DNA from: Icerya purchasi
Lineage: Eukaryota > Arthropoda > Insecta > Hemiptera > Monophlebidae
DNA length: 64,000 nucleotides
Direction: 5' to 3'
Assembly: GCA_039619475.1 (NCBI GenBank)
Contig: CM077115.1
Location: 403,034,557 to 403,098,556, forward strand
Shown: piece after piece, positions 11,515 through 23,758 of the stretch
Position numbering within the stretch: the first letter of the stretch is position 1
Layout: every line of letters begins with the position of its first letter
The notes under the pieces: generated by a model
Told to the model about the DNA's origin: nothing
Databases searched by the model: none
What the model saw: only the letters and a program-made list of their open reading frames with translations
Program-made: the position numbers and the translations under genes

Positions 11515-11913
11515 ATGAACGATGAAGTGCTGATTGATAAACGTTTATAGGAGTTCCTTGCTCCCGCCAGCTTAAAAGGAATGGTTACAGAGATGTTTAA
11601 AGATTTCCTTAGTGTACAGGGTATGTCTGTAAATGTGTTGGGAAAACGTTAAGTAAATGTCTCGGGTCTTACAGATTCTCTTGTTAAACGACTGTATGAT
11701 AGTCTGTTGAGAATATTAAGTGGAACCTCCAGCAGCAGGTGGGCGAATACAAAAAAAATCATGTTGATGCATTAGATCAAGCGTTCAAAGATGTGACTTT
11801 TAAATCCCAATAATCAAATGGAGATCACGATTGCAGTCCTACAACGTTCAATGGCTGCGGCGATTGCTAAGCTGTATGTGTGCATTGCTGAAGTGGAAGG
11901 ATTGAAAGCATAA
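11515..11913 (+). pseudogene. Decayed coding relic, right arm copy
   Basis: Plus-strand mirror of 6052-6450, with the same stops and frame breaks, in line with the homogeneity of the two arms. Confidence 0.35.
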
Positions 11914-13788
11914 ATAATGATGGTTATCACTAGCAACGATCGAAATATTAAAGAGTTGTAAGAAAAAACCTAACAAAGATGATGAAAGAATGATGAAAAT
12001 TGTGAGAAAGGTGGTAAAAACACTGGAAAAAATGGCATTAAATAGCAAAAATTGACTGAAACGGTGTAAAAGTATTAAAATGTAGGAAAAACGAAGAGAA
12101 ATGTTGGAAAATTGGTTATAATTAGTCAAAAGTGATGAAAACGTTTACCACATGTCAATGACACTGCTTTTACATCTAAAATATTGCAAAGGTAAAACTC
12201 AATGTCTAAGTTGTGAGGGTAATGTGATTATTCTTTGTTAACCTCTTTATCATGCACATATCAAACATAACAAAATATATATTTTTACCTCTCTCATTCT
12301 ATAACTGTATCTGTACCTGTGTTCACGCATGAACGGATGTTTTCTACTAACACACTCATATATTTTACATGCATCCATACTCACCCACAAACACACATCA
12401 TCTCGCATATAATGACAATACAATTTCACCATGCATCTCTCTCTTCATAATCATGAATTCTAATCATAGTCATCATCCTACATTTCAAAAATAATAGTAT
12501 GAGGGAAATTTAAAGAAAAAATGTCAAATAAATCATCTTGGGACAATGCAAAGGGTGAGATAATAACTTTGCTAGCATGAATGTATATTTAGACTAATTT
12601 CATAACGTTGAAATGAATGATAATGGTATATAGCATGAACGGAATGGAATGAAGGATTCATTATGATTAAAAATGTGTTGTTGTTTTGTATGACTTTGTA
12701 ATAATGACAATACAGAAAAAACATTATGGATGATTGGGAAAAACTGTATGAGAGAATAATTGATTTTAGGTAATAAAATAGTATACTTCGATTAATTTTA
12801 AAACATGTTGTAGGATTTTTTCAGAAATGTACAAAAGGAATGTAAAGATTGATATATTAATTTTAATAGCATGAACAGATATTTAGATTAATTTCGTGTT
12901 ATATTATTAAATTTTGAAGTTTGTTAGCATGAGGGAAAAGGAGTGGTTGCTACAGTATGAGTAAAACGAATCAAGTGTTTTCATAGATTAGTGATTATAT
13001 AGAAGAAAAAATTATGTATGATCGGCTTTGTTATTGAAAAAATAGTATGCTTTGACTAATTTAAAAAAATGCATGATAGGTTATTGGAAGCATATGGTGT
13101 GTATTCATAGATGTCGTGATTGTATTGCTTTTGTCATGTATGGAAAATAAAAAAATTAAAAACACTACTACAATTTCATGATGGTAAAAAAAAAAAAAAT
13201 GAAAAAAAAAATGAATTCATGATGTAATTATGAGGAGTGACTTCGTCATGTATGTTTACAATAATATGTTTTCTATAGGTTAACTATTTGTGAATTCAGA
13301 AAAAAATTTGAATGATAAAAATGATATGTATGATAGATTAAAAAAATAATATGTTTGTTTTGAAAAATGAGTTAATGCCTTGTACAGAGATGATTAATTT
13401 TTTGGAAATGATAAAATATACTTAATTTGATTCTTAAATAATTATGCATGATTTGAAATTTGGAAAACTTGGAAGAATGGAACGAAGAGAATTTTTTTAC
13501 AATTTCAGGAAAAACTATGTTATGATAAGTGACCATGAAAGAGATGTATTCGTGGTAATGAAGCAAGTAGTGTCTGTGGGCTATAAATGTATGTATGATA
13601 TATTACAAAAGATTTGAACAAATGTTTGTGTAACAAATGAATAAAAATATAGTTGGGTTAATTTAGTAACACAGAGAAAAAATATTATAGTGTTGGCGAG
13701 GTTAGTAATGTATGTTTAGAGGTCTTGACAGTGGGGGCGCCAGTGGTAATAGTGGCGAGAATGAACGAAAAAAGAAAATAATAATCTT

Positions 13789-14078
13789 TTAGTCAACCTT
13801 TTTATGTTTGATGTGATAATTGTTCACAGATAGATACATGTATCTTCGACGTTTTTTATAATCAAGCTGTTGTTCTCGAGAATATATCTCCCACTCGTAT
13901 GTTGCAACTCTGATCTGCTTGTGCTAGTTCGTTTTTTTTCTTTGAACATGCTGTGTCTCGTAAACTACTAGGTTTTCTACCTGTTGCTCTATTGATCAAC
14001 ACACCTCATAGACGAATTCTTCATCATGCTCATGCTCGTAACATGGTAGAAGTGATTTTATCATATCATCCGGTTTTA
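13789..14078 (-). pseudogene. Decayed C-terminal continuation, right arm copy
   Basis: Mirror of 3887-4176 with the same frame break and the same two stops. The damage therefore predates the arm duplication or has been homogenised between arms. Confidence 0.4.
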
Positions 14079-14924
14079 ATCTATCTGTAGAAATGTATAA
14101 ATGTCTCCAACACAACTTGGAAATAATGTAATTATCATTTCTTTGGTGGCTGTAATGAACAACTGACTTAAATCATTTATATTGAGATTATTCATAAGCT
14201 TCAGCGGATGGAAAACATGATCGTACCAGGCCTTCATTACCATAACGTTTTTCGCTGCACAATGAAAACTATCATTCTCATTATGATGTTTACAGGTTAT
14301 CAAATTGCTTATATCAAAATACTCTTCATGTAGATTCTCAATACTATGTAGTCGAAAGACTTTATCCATATTAACGATTCCATAGTCTAAATCACTCAAC
14401 AATTCAGACTTTTCGTTAAGTTCCATTAGTATAAGTTTAGCATATACCGTTAAAATATATATGCGAGCTCTCGGTTTTTGAGATATTATCGTGAATATAT
14501 CGCGTGCCATAAATGTTTCTTCCCGACAGGGAAATAATGAAGGATTTTTCAAGTGATGACTCATCGAAGAACATTGTAAATGTGGCGTTTTTGATGAATG
14601 CCATGCTCTGCTTGGCTTATACAGTGTATGCAAACACTTTCCGCCAGACATATCAATCATTGCTAGTTCGGTTACTCGAAAACCATAATCACAATCTATA
14701 TGGATGCTGATATCTACAAAATATTCCGCTATATCTGCTTGTTCTGATAATAATACAGGACCAATGATATTATGTACAAAAGATGTTGATCCTTCTGCTG
14801 TATAACCATCATCTGATTGCTGTGATTGAGGTGATGAAGTTGTATGCGAGACACTATCACTCGAAAATGAATTCTGAATAAATTCGTCGACTTTAATATC
14901 AATCGAATCGGTATTGTTATTCAT
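14076..14924 (-). CDS. Exonuclease-like 282-aa ORF, right arm copy
   Basis: The translation is identical to that of the left-arm ORF at 3041-3889. The two copies are convergent, each reading towards the central spacer. Both lack the same predicted catalytic residues, and both end at the same point before the decayed continuation. If both are transcribed, the transcripts would be fully complementary to the opposite arm. Confidence 0.55.
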   Translation of the reverse strand: MNNNTDSIDIKVDEFIQNSFSSDSVSHTTSSPQSQQSDDGYTAEGSTSFVHNIIGPVLLSEQADIAEYFVDISIHIDCDYGFRVTELAMIDMSGGKCLHTLYKPSRAWHSSKTPHLQCSSMSHHLKNPSLFPCREETFMARDIFTIISQKPRARIYILTVYAKLILMELNEKSELLSDLDYGIVNMDKVFRLHSIENLHEEYFDISNLITCKHHNENDSFHCAAKNVMVMKAWYDHVFHPLKLMNNLNINDLSQLFITATKEMIITLFPSCVGDIYTFLQID

Positions 14925-16142
14925 GTTTGAATAATATTTTTAACTTTTTACTAAGAATGTAGAAAATTGTTACTTTTAATGTTAGAGCAAACTTTTATTA
15001 ATGCGTGAAGAACACAGCTTCAACAAATTCTACACGTTTAATGTAACACTAATACTGACTGCCTGAACAGATCCTTTCGAGATTCTAGCTCGATGCATGT
15101 CTTTGAAGAGGGCGGGTTGCACCAGAAAAACCACATTCCTTTGGTGAAAGCTGGTTGCATACGCAAATGAACGAAATTTACAGGTGATCTTTAGGTTATG
15201 GGTGTTTGTGTGTAGGTGTGTACATGTCAACCGGTTTTTCTACAAAAGATATGAAGGAGAAGATCCGGGCAGACTCGATGACCTTGACACAAGATCGAAA
15301 TCAACGACATAGCAACATTCATGCAAGGAAATAAGCAGAGTACCTTTGAATTATGAGCGTATGCGGACATATTGGGGGAAAATATGGAAGATATTGAAAA
15401 AAAAAAAAAAATATTTAGAGTTTGAAAAAAATGAAATAATCTTAAACTAACAGATTCGAAAAAAATTATTATGAATGATGAGAAAATCATTGTTAGCAGA
15501 TGGATGCGTGGGAATGAATGGTATGGATTCACCGTAGTTTCAGGGGGGGGGGGAGGGATGTACTCATGAAAAATAATAGAAAAGAATTTAAGTTTGTGTA
15601 GGGTGGATAGGGGAGAGGGAAAATATGAAACAGCGTTAAATAAAAATATACTCGAATTAATTTTTGAATACTTACGATTGGAAAAAGACTTTAGAGGGGA
15701 AAAAATATATTTTAGACTAATTCCATAATACATAGACATGAAAAATTATTATGAACAATATGAGGAATACCGTTAGAAGATGTTTACATAATCATACTAG
15801 TGAAGATATCAATGGATTTATTTTTAGAACCTGAGAAAAAATAAAATAAGAAAATTATCAACGGACGGAGGAAATGATTGGAAGCGAAAAAAAATATAAT
15901 TAGGCTGATTCTATAATATTAGACTTGAAAAAGTTATTATGAACGACAAGAGAACTACTGGTAGCAGATGAGTGCGAGGGAACATTATGTGCGAATGAAA
16001 GAGTGGCTAATACATTGACAGATTAATTTTTAGAATCGGAGAAACAAAACAGAAGAAATAAACAGAAGCGTAAAAGAAAAATATAGTTAGGCTAATTCTA
16101 TAATATTTTGACTCGAAAATAAAATATGTACGAAGTGGTGGT

Positions 16143-16184
<42 letters not shown>

Positions 16185-17000
16185 TATCGCGGTGTTTATT
16201 TCGGTGGTGACGGAGCGTGCATGGAATAGTACAGTGTACCTTTGTACAGGTTAACTCAATGCTTGATATGTGTGCAAGAATGGACGGTGTGCTTTTGCAA
16301 TGAACAGAGAATACGTAAAAATAAAAATAAAAAAATATCAATGGATTAAGTATAAGATCGGAAGCGGAAAAAGACGAAAAATATATATCAGGTGGCGGTG
16401 TATATGTGTGCGTGTGTGAACGTGTAGCGAACGCGAACAGGTTTCTATCGGTGGCGTGTGAGAGTGAGCATAGATGATCGGCTGGTTAATTTCGAACAAA
16501 CGACTGGAATTCACCTCACCTGGTGACAGTTTCAACTAGTTGCTGGAACATTTAAATATTACCATTACAGCCGCGCTCGCGCTTACATAATACATCCCGT
16601 AGCAGCACACTCGCCCGCTCTCATTCGACTGATTGAACAATCGAATATTTTCTTTAAAAATAAAATTTTTTGAAAAAAAAATGCTGGAATGGAGCACGAC
16701 TCGGAAAATTCCTTTAAATTTTGGGTTCTAAGTGTTGAGATTCAAACGTTTTTATCACTCCGGCAAAATTTTACCCCTCCCAACCTCGAAAAATTAAAAT
16801 TAAAAAGTATGCTACATATATTACACACAGAGTCATGTATAATACATACACATGATGATAGAAGGCGCGGGTATAGGAAAGCGAGTACACTTTCATGGCG
16901 GCTAAGGCTATGTTGAATATATGCGTGGAAACGGTGCGAGTGCATTTATAGATAACAGTATGAACGGGGAATCATGAAAATTTGAAGAAATTTTGGGCAA

Positions 17001-17396
17001 ACTTGGGTGAATTTTAACCATATGGATACAAATTGGGGTGAACTTTCAGCACCTGTACACTAATTGGGGGGGTGAATTTTGTCTACCTTGATGGGAATTA
17101 GGGATCGAATTAGCGGAACTGTCCAGGAAAATTGGGGGGAACTAGGGGGAACTGTGGGGGGGGGGGGGGGGGGGGGGGGGGAACTTGGGGTAACTTTGGG
17201 CTCCAAGACAGAAATTGGGGTGAGTTTTGAGCAGCTGGACATAAATTGGGGTGAGTTTTGAGCACCCTGGGGAACAAATTGGGGTGAATTTTGAGACTGG
17301 GGGGGTAAATTGGGGTGAGTTTTGAGCACCGGGGAACAAATTGGGGTGAATTTTGAGACTGGGGGATAAATTGGGGTGAGTTTTGAGCACCGGGGG
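17001..17396 (-). repeat. Right subterminal array, 31-34-bp units
   Basis: This is the mirror of 572-965, with the core AAATTGGGGTGARTTTTGAG on the plus strand and a 26-base G homopolymer at 17156-17181. It sits just inside the right end of the palindrome. Confidence 0.85.
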
Positions 17397-17449
17397 ACAA
17401 ATAGGGGTTGGTGACGTCAGACGCCCCAGTCCCCGCTTTTTTAAGCTAC

Positions 17450-17463
17450 TATATATATATATA
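17450..17463. repeat. TA tract at right boundary of the palindrome
   Basis: A short TA run directly after the right arm. It matches the TA run at 497-518 on the left. Confidence 0.75.
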
Positions 17464-20260
17464 ATTTGTTCGGAATTGAAGAATTTTTAGCTTCCATGTA
17501 TACATTGAGAGAAACTTGTTCGAATCAATAGCTCATTGTAAGGTTATAAGAACTAGTTACATATACATATATAGTGCTTGGTAACGAGCTTTGCTCGAAT
17601 TTATTCCCAACTTACAGATCAGTCAATATATTCATAAGTTTCACAAACATTTAAAAATACAACAATGATACGTACATCATACACGACAATTACAATTCCG
17701 TAACCCCATTTTTCAATTTTGAAAATGTAGTTTACGTAACATTCAAAATCGCGCCATGTAAATATCGTAAAAAATTAATTTCATCGCGAAATTTTAATTT
17801 CCTATTTAACAGCGAATTATTCTTTATTTCCTTTTTATTAAACACAAAATACAAGTCCGTTTGCTTCCATTTTCCAGGACGTCCGATTTCTAGACCTTGA
17901 AATAATTCGTGAATTTGATCGAAATCGTTAAAACCATTACCAGAACCAATTAATACATATGTATACGCATAATATATACATATTAACCGAGCTTTGTCCG
18001 TATTTAATTTGCACAGTTTCAGATACAGTGAAACATTTACCACTAATATATATGGTATGTCCATTTAAAAATTTTCGTTTTGAAAAACAAAAAAGGATAT
18101 AATACAAAAATCGGATATTCTGAAAATTTAACGGAAGGAAACTTTTTTACAATACTATAAATATATTTTGTAAGTTATCAAAAAAGTAAACTACGAACAG
18201 TCGATTTTTTTTTGATTTTTTTGATTTTTTCATCATATTTTAAAAACCTTTAAAAACTAGGTCCTATTTAGGAAGGCTCTTACAGAAAGTGTTGTGCTCC
18301 TCTTGGTAAGTATCTGCAGGACAGACAATCTAATCTGGTCTCCCTCTAAGCTAAATCCTAACGTGATAGTGCCAAATTGAATTCAGTGTTATGATTGTCC
18401 GTGTAGTTCCGTCGTCGTTAAAATAAATAAGTATTGTGGTTTTCAACTTTTTTTCTTTTTTTTCCTTTTCTGACATAATACGCTAATATAACATATATGT
18501 ATGTATGTATGTATGTATCTTTCAAACGAAGCAATTGTCGTGTTAAAGCGTGTGCACGCTATTTTCAGACATACGGATAATGATTCGGATGAAGTAACTG
18601 CCGATGTTAGGTACAGAAGAACATGATGCGTCAATGACGGTCATTATGAAATGGCGAAGGTTGAGCGGAATGTTATAAGATAGAAGAGGTAGAATTATAA
18701 AATGATACGTTGAAAACTGAAGATAGAATTAAGTTGTCCAATTATTACATTAGTTCAAGTGACGTTACCGGCAGCGACTATGATTTCTTATGATGAAATA
18801 ATTCTCGAAAAATTACCTCTTACTATGTGCGCAGGGAAGGTATTGTTGGTTTTTCGAAATGTCCAGCTTTTAAAGACCAGTAGTGATAATATAATTTATT
18901 AAGCGATTTCCTTAAATCTGTTCATTAGTTTGCTCTCATGATACGTCCGTTAAAATATTAAAATCGCGGACATTAAAAAAGTTTTCGTTCTAAATTAATT
19001 CTCAATTACTGTAAACACCAACTCGGTTCTATGCTAATTTTAAAATGCAAACATTTTAAAATTACTGCAAGAAATCTTCGCGAACAAAAACGGCAGTATT
19101 CCTTTAAGTGAATTTCTAGACAGAAGTTTGCTGAAAATGCCAGAGAAGTTTTTAATAATAAGTATCACGGAGCTTCGCACTTTGCTCGCTGCACTCGCAG
19201 TCCTCAACAGCGATACCTATTATCATTGCTCTTTGTAACATTGAAAATTATTTAAAAATAAGAACAGAAAAAACGATCGCCACATTATCTTATTAGTCCC
19301 TGCTGGCTTCGGTCGCCAACTGCAATAGAGGCTCCTCAACCTGTTCTCAATAGCACACACTCCCGTTCAACTATCAACAATACTATTCGAGTGCTCACAT
19401 CTTTACCAACTTCAAAGAAAGGGGGATTATATGTTCGTCGCGTTTGTTTTTTTTATCATTATTTTCTTTTGTTCGTTCGTGCGTGTCCACGTAGAACGAT
19501 TGTAGTGATCCTTTGTTCTTTCGAAAGTATACCGGTCGGTGGTGGTACCATACAAATACCGATGTGAACATAGATTCTCGATAGTCATTGAAATAAACAT
19601 TAAAAAAAAAGGAGATTCTTTAGAGAATTTTTTAGCAATGGAACAACCACGATTGGACGTAAAATATTATCAGAGTTTACCTTGGAAATAATGCAAGATG
19701 GAAAAAAAGTAATTTTTAATAAGACAAAAATTAAAATATTATTTTAATTATGGCGGATAAAATATAGATTCGGGGGGGGGGCAAATTTGGAACCATCGTA
19801 GGGCCATTTACAAGCTTATCGTAATGGAAATTTTACGTGCCTTTTAACATTACTGCGCGTAACTTTTGATTATGCGGAGTGATTCAGATAATATTCTTTG
19901 TTTATTCGAAATTGTACCAATCAATACTAGTGTCCCCCGTACATGAGTGAAGCGATGAGTGTCGGTGAGTAAGCGTTGAAAAAAGTATTCCCTTATAGAT
20001 TTTGATTCATATAACCGGACAAAAATTAGCTAAAAAAGTGTTCATTGGAATGGAAATATGAACATTCGAAATTTTAGAATTAAAGAGACGAGGAGTATTA
20101 CAAACGTTAGTTTTTTGTTGTAATGTACATTCGAATAAAAGTAATTTTGAATACCTCTAAAACGCGATTTATAAGCTCGTCACTGAGACAGAATTTCAAC
20201 ATTACTTCCAAACCAACATCATCCTGGTTTATATAGTAACGGAAGCAACGTCATTTTATA
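17464..20260. other. Right flank, no confident gene
   Basis: The sequence is AT-rich. One minus-strand ORF (17732-18064, 110 codons) contains a plausible coding run, FDQIHELFQGLEIGRPGKWK, but I do not recognise it and see no clear splice sites. A GTAT microsatellite lies near 18500. Nothing else is supported. Confidence 0.4.
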
Positions 20261-20267
20261 TCGGTTT

Positions 20268-20625
20268 TTTTTATTTCGTAATATAGAAAGTCATGGAACT
20301 AGTACTTCAATAGCCGAAAATTATTAAAAAATAATATCGAAAAAAAAATAAAGTCCGACTTCAAGATGTATTCTGAAAATTTAATAAAAATGCCCTAAAA
20401 AGTAAAAAGTAATTATTTGATAACAAATTGATAATTATCGCAATATCCTTATGTATATTATTCCAATGTTGTTTTTTTTTACTTTTTAACGCATTTTTAT
20501 TAAATTTTCAGAATATAACTTAAAGTCAGATATTTTTTTTTAAACTATTTTATAGTTCTGGCTATTGAAGATTTCTGTTACATTTCTATAATACAAAATA
20601 AAAAACTTGGAAAAAAAAGACATCA
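20268..20625. mobile_element. Foldback MITE with long inverted arms
   Basis: The left arm runs from about 20268 to 20410 and the right from about 20480 to 20625. They are inverted copies sharing TTCTGAAAATTTAATAAAAA, CTTCAATAGCC and TTTTATTTYGTAATATAGAAA (or their complements). No coding capacity. Relatives occur at 40340-40800 and 50990-51110, so this is a dispersed family. Confidence 0.7.
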
Positions 20626-20636
20626 AATAAATGTTA

Positions 20637-20641
<5 letters not shown>

Positions 20642-20679
<38 letters not shown>
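20642..20679. repeat. (TA)n microsatellite
   Basis: Pure TA run about 15 bp beyond the foldback MITE. Confidence 0.9.
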
Positions 20680-20682
<3 letters not shown>

Positions 20683-21059
20683 ATAGATATTTTTAATTTG
20701 GTACTTAATTTAGTTATCTTTTCTTGATTTTCATCGCAATTTCTTTTCTTCGCGTTACAAATAATATGAATGGAAATTTTGGTATGCTATTTGTTGCCAT
20801 ATATGTATGTATTATTGTAAAAACATGAAATCTAAGTCTGAACTAGAAACGGCCACAGATGCGTGCTAAAAAATATTGTGAGACGGAAACAATAATATTT
20901 CAAGATGTAATTCGGATAAACTAAGAAGCAGTTGGAGGCGATGAAAAATAAATGGACAAATCTGAAGAAAAATTAACATATTTTTCATTACTCGAAAGAA
21001 AGGTTTATTCGCAAATGAAGAGACCCTCATCTCTCCTCAGCTTAGTTTATCATAATTTT

Positions 21060-21999
21060 CTTTGACAATCTCCCTTATTTCTCTTTTAATTTCGCCGAAC
21101 TCTGCTATCTTTCTAATATGTTTACCATACCTACGTTCTCTGAATTTCTTCCGCAAGCCCTAATTAGACAGGAATTCTACAGTCCTATCAATTCTCAATT
21201 TTCATCTCATATAACCGTGTTTACAGATGGTTCAGAAAAGTCGGATGGCGTCGATACCTTATTTATCCTGTCAGATTTTGACCTTCCTTCATAAACGTAT
21301 TAATGGCTATCCTACGTTCCGTTATTTTCATTTCCTCCGATCACCTTTCCTCTAAATTCTTGATTACATCTGACTCCATGGCCGCCCTTTAGGCCATTTG
21401 TTCTCCCCTACCTAATCATTCCTGTGATTTTACTATTCTCCGCATATGATCACTTATCTACGTTTTTTCTTCCCTCCATTCCATTTAAATTGATTTACAG
21501 TGGGTTCCTAGCCATTCAAGCATCTTTGGTAATGAACTCGGGTTGCTGCTTCTTTCCACTTTTTTTTTTAAAAAAAGTCCCATTGTTTAATCTCCTCCTG
21601 CTGTGTATTGTTCTTTTTATCTGTTCAACCTAGTCTTCCTGTTAATCCGTTGTTCTCTTTGTTTCCTTCACTTCGACGTTCTGTTGTTGTTTACATTATT
21701 CGTCTGCGCTCTTAAGCCATACTTTATTATCTTCCTCTTGTTTTCGTTTTCCACTGCTTGCCTCTCCGTATTGACCTCTCCACTCAAACGAAGAGCGTGT
21801 TTGCGATACTGATCCGGTGTTTATTTAAAGTGTTCACTTCTTTCTGTTGAGCGTTCTGCTTTCTATTCCAGTTTTCGGCGACTTGGTTTCCCTACTCTGT
21901 ATTGCACCTGTTATATCTTGTCTTTTCCTTCTCCACATATCCTAATTGTTTCTGGGTAAAGGTCCCTGGTTGACGAGTCCAAAAAAAAAATAAATAAAA
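21060..21999 (+). mobile_element. LINE fragment with RNase H domain (I-like)
   Basis: Translated pieces in shifting frames carry an RNase H signature: VFTDGSEKSDG near 21220, where TDGS holds the first catalytic Asp, and QWVPSHSSIFGNELG near 21500, the conserved W-P-S-H...G-N-E motif. An A-rich tail at 21980-21999 suggests the 3' end. Upstream RT was not seen, so this is a 5'-truncated, frameshifted copy. RNase H at this position points to an I/Outcast-type LINE; the clade is tentative. Confidence 0.7.
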
Positions 22000-23394
22000 A
22001 ATCATTCCAACGGATACAAAGAAAAAACTAACAAAGAAAATGTTTTAAACATTCTGTTTTATACCTTTCTTTGCCCGTCTAAAGGTTGCCCACTTTGAGA
22101 ATCAACTATGTAATGTATTCTAGCTTTATCGTAAGTATTCTGCTTTTCGACGAAATAAATTTAAATAGGTAGAATTTATTTTATTTTTTATTTATTATTA
22201 ACTGGGTACATATTGCCTGGGGCGATCACCTAGAATTGTTTGCTTTATTTGTAATAACTTCTTGTTATAAAAATAATGTCAATTTTGTACTAAATTTGCT
22301 ATTTTCCCGTATTTTCTGTTTTTCGCTTATTCATTTTTTTATCTTAGAACAGTAGAACTACTTAAAACGGTTTCATATAAACAGCATTCAAAATTTGGTT
22401 GCGAGAAGACCCTTTTGAACCGGCCCAAAATTAATTTTAAAGAAGTACAAAATATTAGACTTCCACTTACAGATGAATAATTTTAATACTATCGGCGCAA
22501 TTTAAAAATAACTCAAATTATTGGTCGCGATATATTTTAATATTTTGTTACGATATAAGTCTTTTAAATATATACGCGTTGCTGTCTCATCATTATTGAA
22601 CTCGAAGATTTGAAATGTGTAGGTGTTAAATTCGGATTGTGATATAACGGAAAGTATTAAAATTCAAATAACATGTTAAAATATACGCGTTAGATAATAT
22701 AATAATATCACGTTATCGTCAAAAATGATATAATTATTTAACAATATAAATGTTTAGATGTGTCGACCGATCGGGAACCTTACATTTACATGATAAAAAA
22801 TAAAGAAAACAAAAGTGATAATATTTGGGAAATTCTCGCGATCAAAAAATTCAATGGGAGCCAACAATTGGAAAATTTTCAACCTATTTCCGAATCGATC
22901 TCTGAGTATCGATTAATTTTTCGCAAAAACCTGTATCGCCATGCACACCTAAGTTACTTCTGATCAGACTAAAAGTAAATAAATAAACAGAAATAATAAA
23001 AAATTTAAATCTTCCAATTAATACGGTCGGTGCAAGAAGCATCTTTAATATATTTAATTATATTTTCATTATCTCAAGTGGCTAGAATTACTTCCCATAA
23101 GGTACCAATATATTCTTCTATTTAGACCGGTTTTTGCCGCTCTTTTGTAATATAATAATTCCTCCCTCATTTTGAAAAGCAACCAATTTCAAGAAGGACG
23201 ATTTTTTTTTACTTTATGGAAGCAATACCACAGTATTTAACTGATCTACTTTCGCGAAATTCTTAGAACGCGACGCTCTATAAACAATTCTTTAGATATT
23301 TTAAGATGAAATATTTATATATACATACATACATACATATATATATATAAGTGTGTGTGCGCGCGTGTGTATGTGTGTGTATATATATAAACTC
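22000..23394. other. Intergenic, no gene recognised
   Basis: AT-rich DNA with a 67-codon ORF (22760-22963) that has no recognisable motif. A mixed TA/CATA/GT microsatellite lies at about 23318-23389, directly before the next repeat. Confidence 0.5.
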
Positions 23395-23730
23395 GGACAT
23401 TTTGGCCTAGGCCCCTTGACCCCTCTTGCTTTTATTTATGTCTCTTTCTCTTCTATACTTTGTATAAAATGATTAAAATTTACAACCTAATTCTTACTAG
23501 CATCAACACAAAAAGGGAAACAAAACATAATCACAAAGATCCTATCCTAGCATTTAACTTTCATTACATAAAATTAAGATATTGTTTCATTACATTTTTC
23601 GTTACATATTTCGTTACATAAAATTGTGACATTTTTTAAATAACAATAACAAAAATCCTATAAAATATAACAAACGTTACATAAAATTGGGACATTTTTT
23701 CGAATGGGGGGGTAGCCTAAGAATTACGTT
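23395..23730 (+). repeat. Dispersed repeat, copy 1
   Basis: The start (CGGACATTTTGGCCTAGGCC...), the middle (CTTCTATACTTTGTATAAAA) and the end (ACATAAAATTGGGACATTTT, TAAGAATTACGTTA) all recur in reverse orientation at 59600-59815, inside a RARS2 intron. Non-coding; probably a MITE or SINE-like family. Confidence 0.7.
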
Positions 23731-23758
23731 ATAATTAATATATATATTATATAATATA

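Larger units (their letters stand above)
519..17449. mobile_element. Giant foldback element of about 16.9 kb
   Basis: The sequence from 519 to 8684 recurs as its reverse complement at 9278-17449, leaving a 593-bp non-palindromic spacer. The sum of paired coordinates drifts only from 17968 at the ends to 17962 at the centre. I can place the drift in three homopolymers: C24 versus C26 at 787/17156, C10 versus C11 near 2413/15543, and G10 versus C13 near 8039/9914. Both ends stop at GTAGCTTAAAAAAGCGGGG and its complement, flanked by TA runs. Subterminal tandem repeats sit just inside. Overall design recalls Drosophila Foldback elements (long inverted repeats with internal tandem repeats and a loop), but the arms are far longer and no MULE transposase is visible. 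Contents per arm are one 282-codon ORF, a decayed reverse-strand relic and several repeat arrays. An assembly or sequencing artefact is the main alternative. Confidence 0.8.
9278..17449 (-). repeat. Right arm of the giant inverted repeat
   Basis: This is the 8172-bp mirror copy of 519-8684. Every long ORF of the left arm reappears here on the opposite strand with the same translation. One exception is a reading frame around 2227-2738, which is split in the left arm but joined at 15227-15739 by one extra base in a C-run. That ORF is low-complexity and I do not treat it as a gene. Confidence 0.9.

Noticed and set aside
15227..15739. 170-aa ORF in the right arm
   Set aside because: Low-complexity Phe/Ser/Ile translation of T-rich repeats; it exists only because of one extra base in a C-run and is split in the other arm.
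519..17449. Polinton/Maverick identity
   Set aside because: No integrase, protein-primed polymerase, packaging ATPase or capsid-like ORF was seen, and the inverted repeats are much longer than Polinton TIRs.
519..17449. Simple missed-adapter read artefact
   Set aside because: Considered seriously but not preferred: the arms end at transposon-like termini in TA tracts and the loop is asymmetric. It cannot be excluded without reads.
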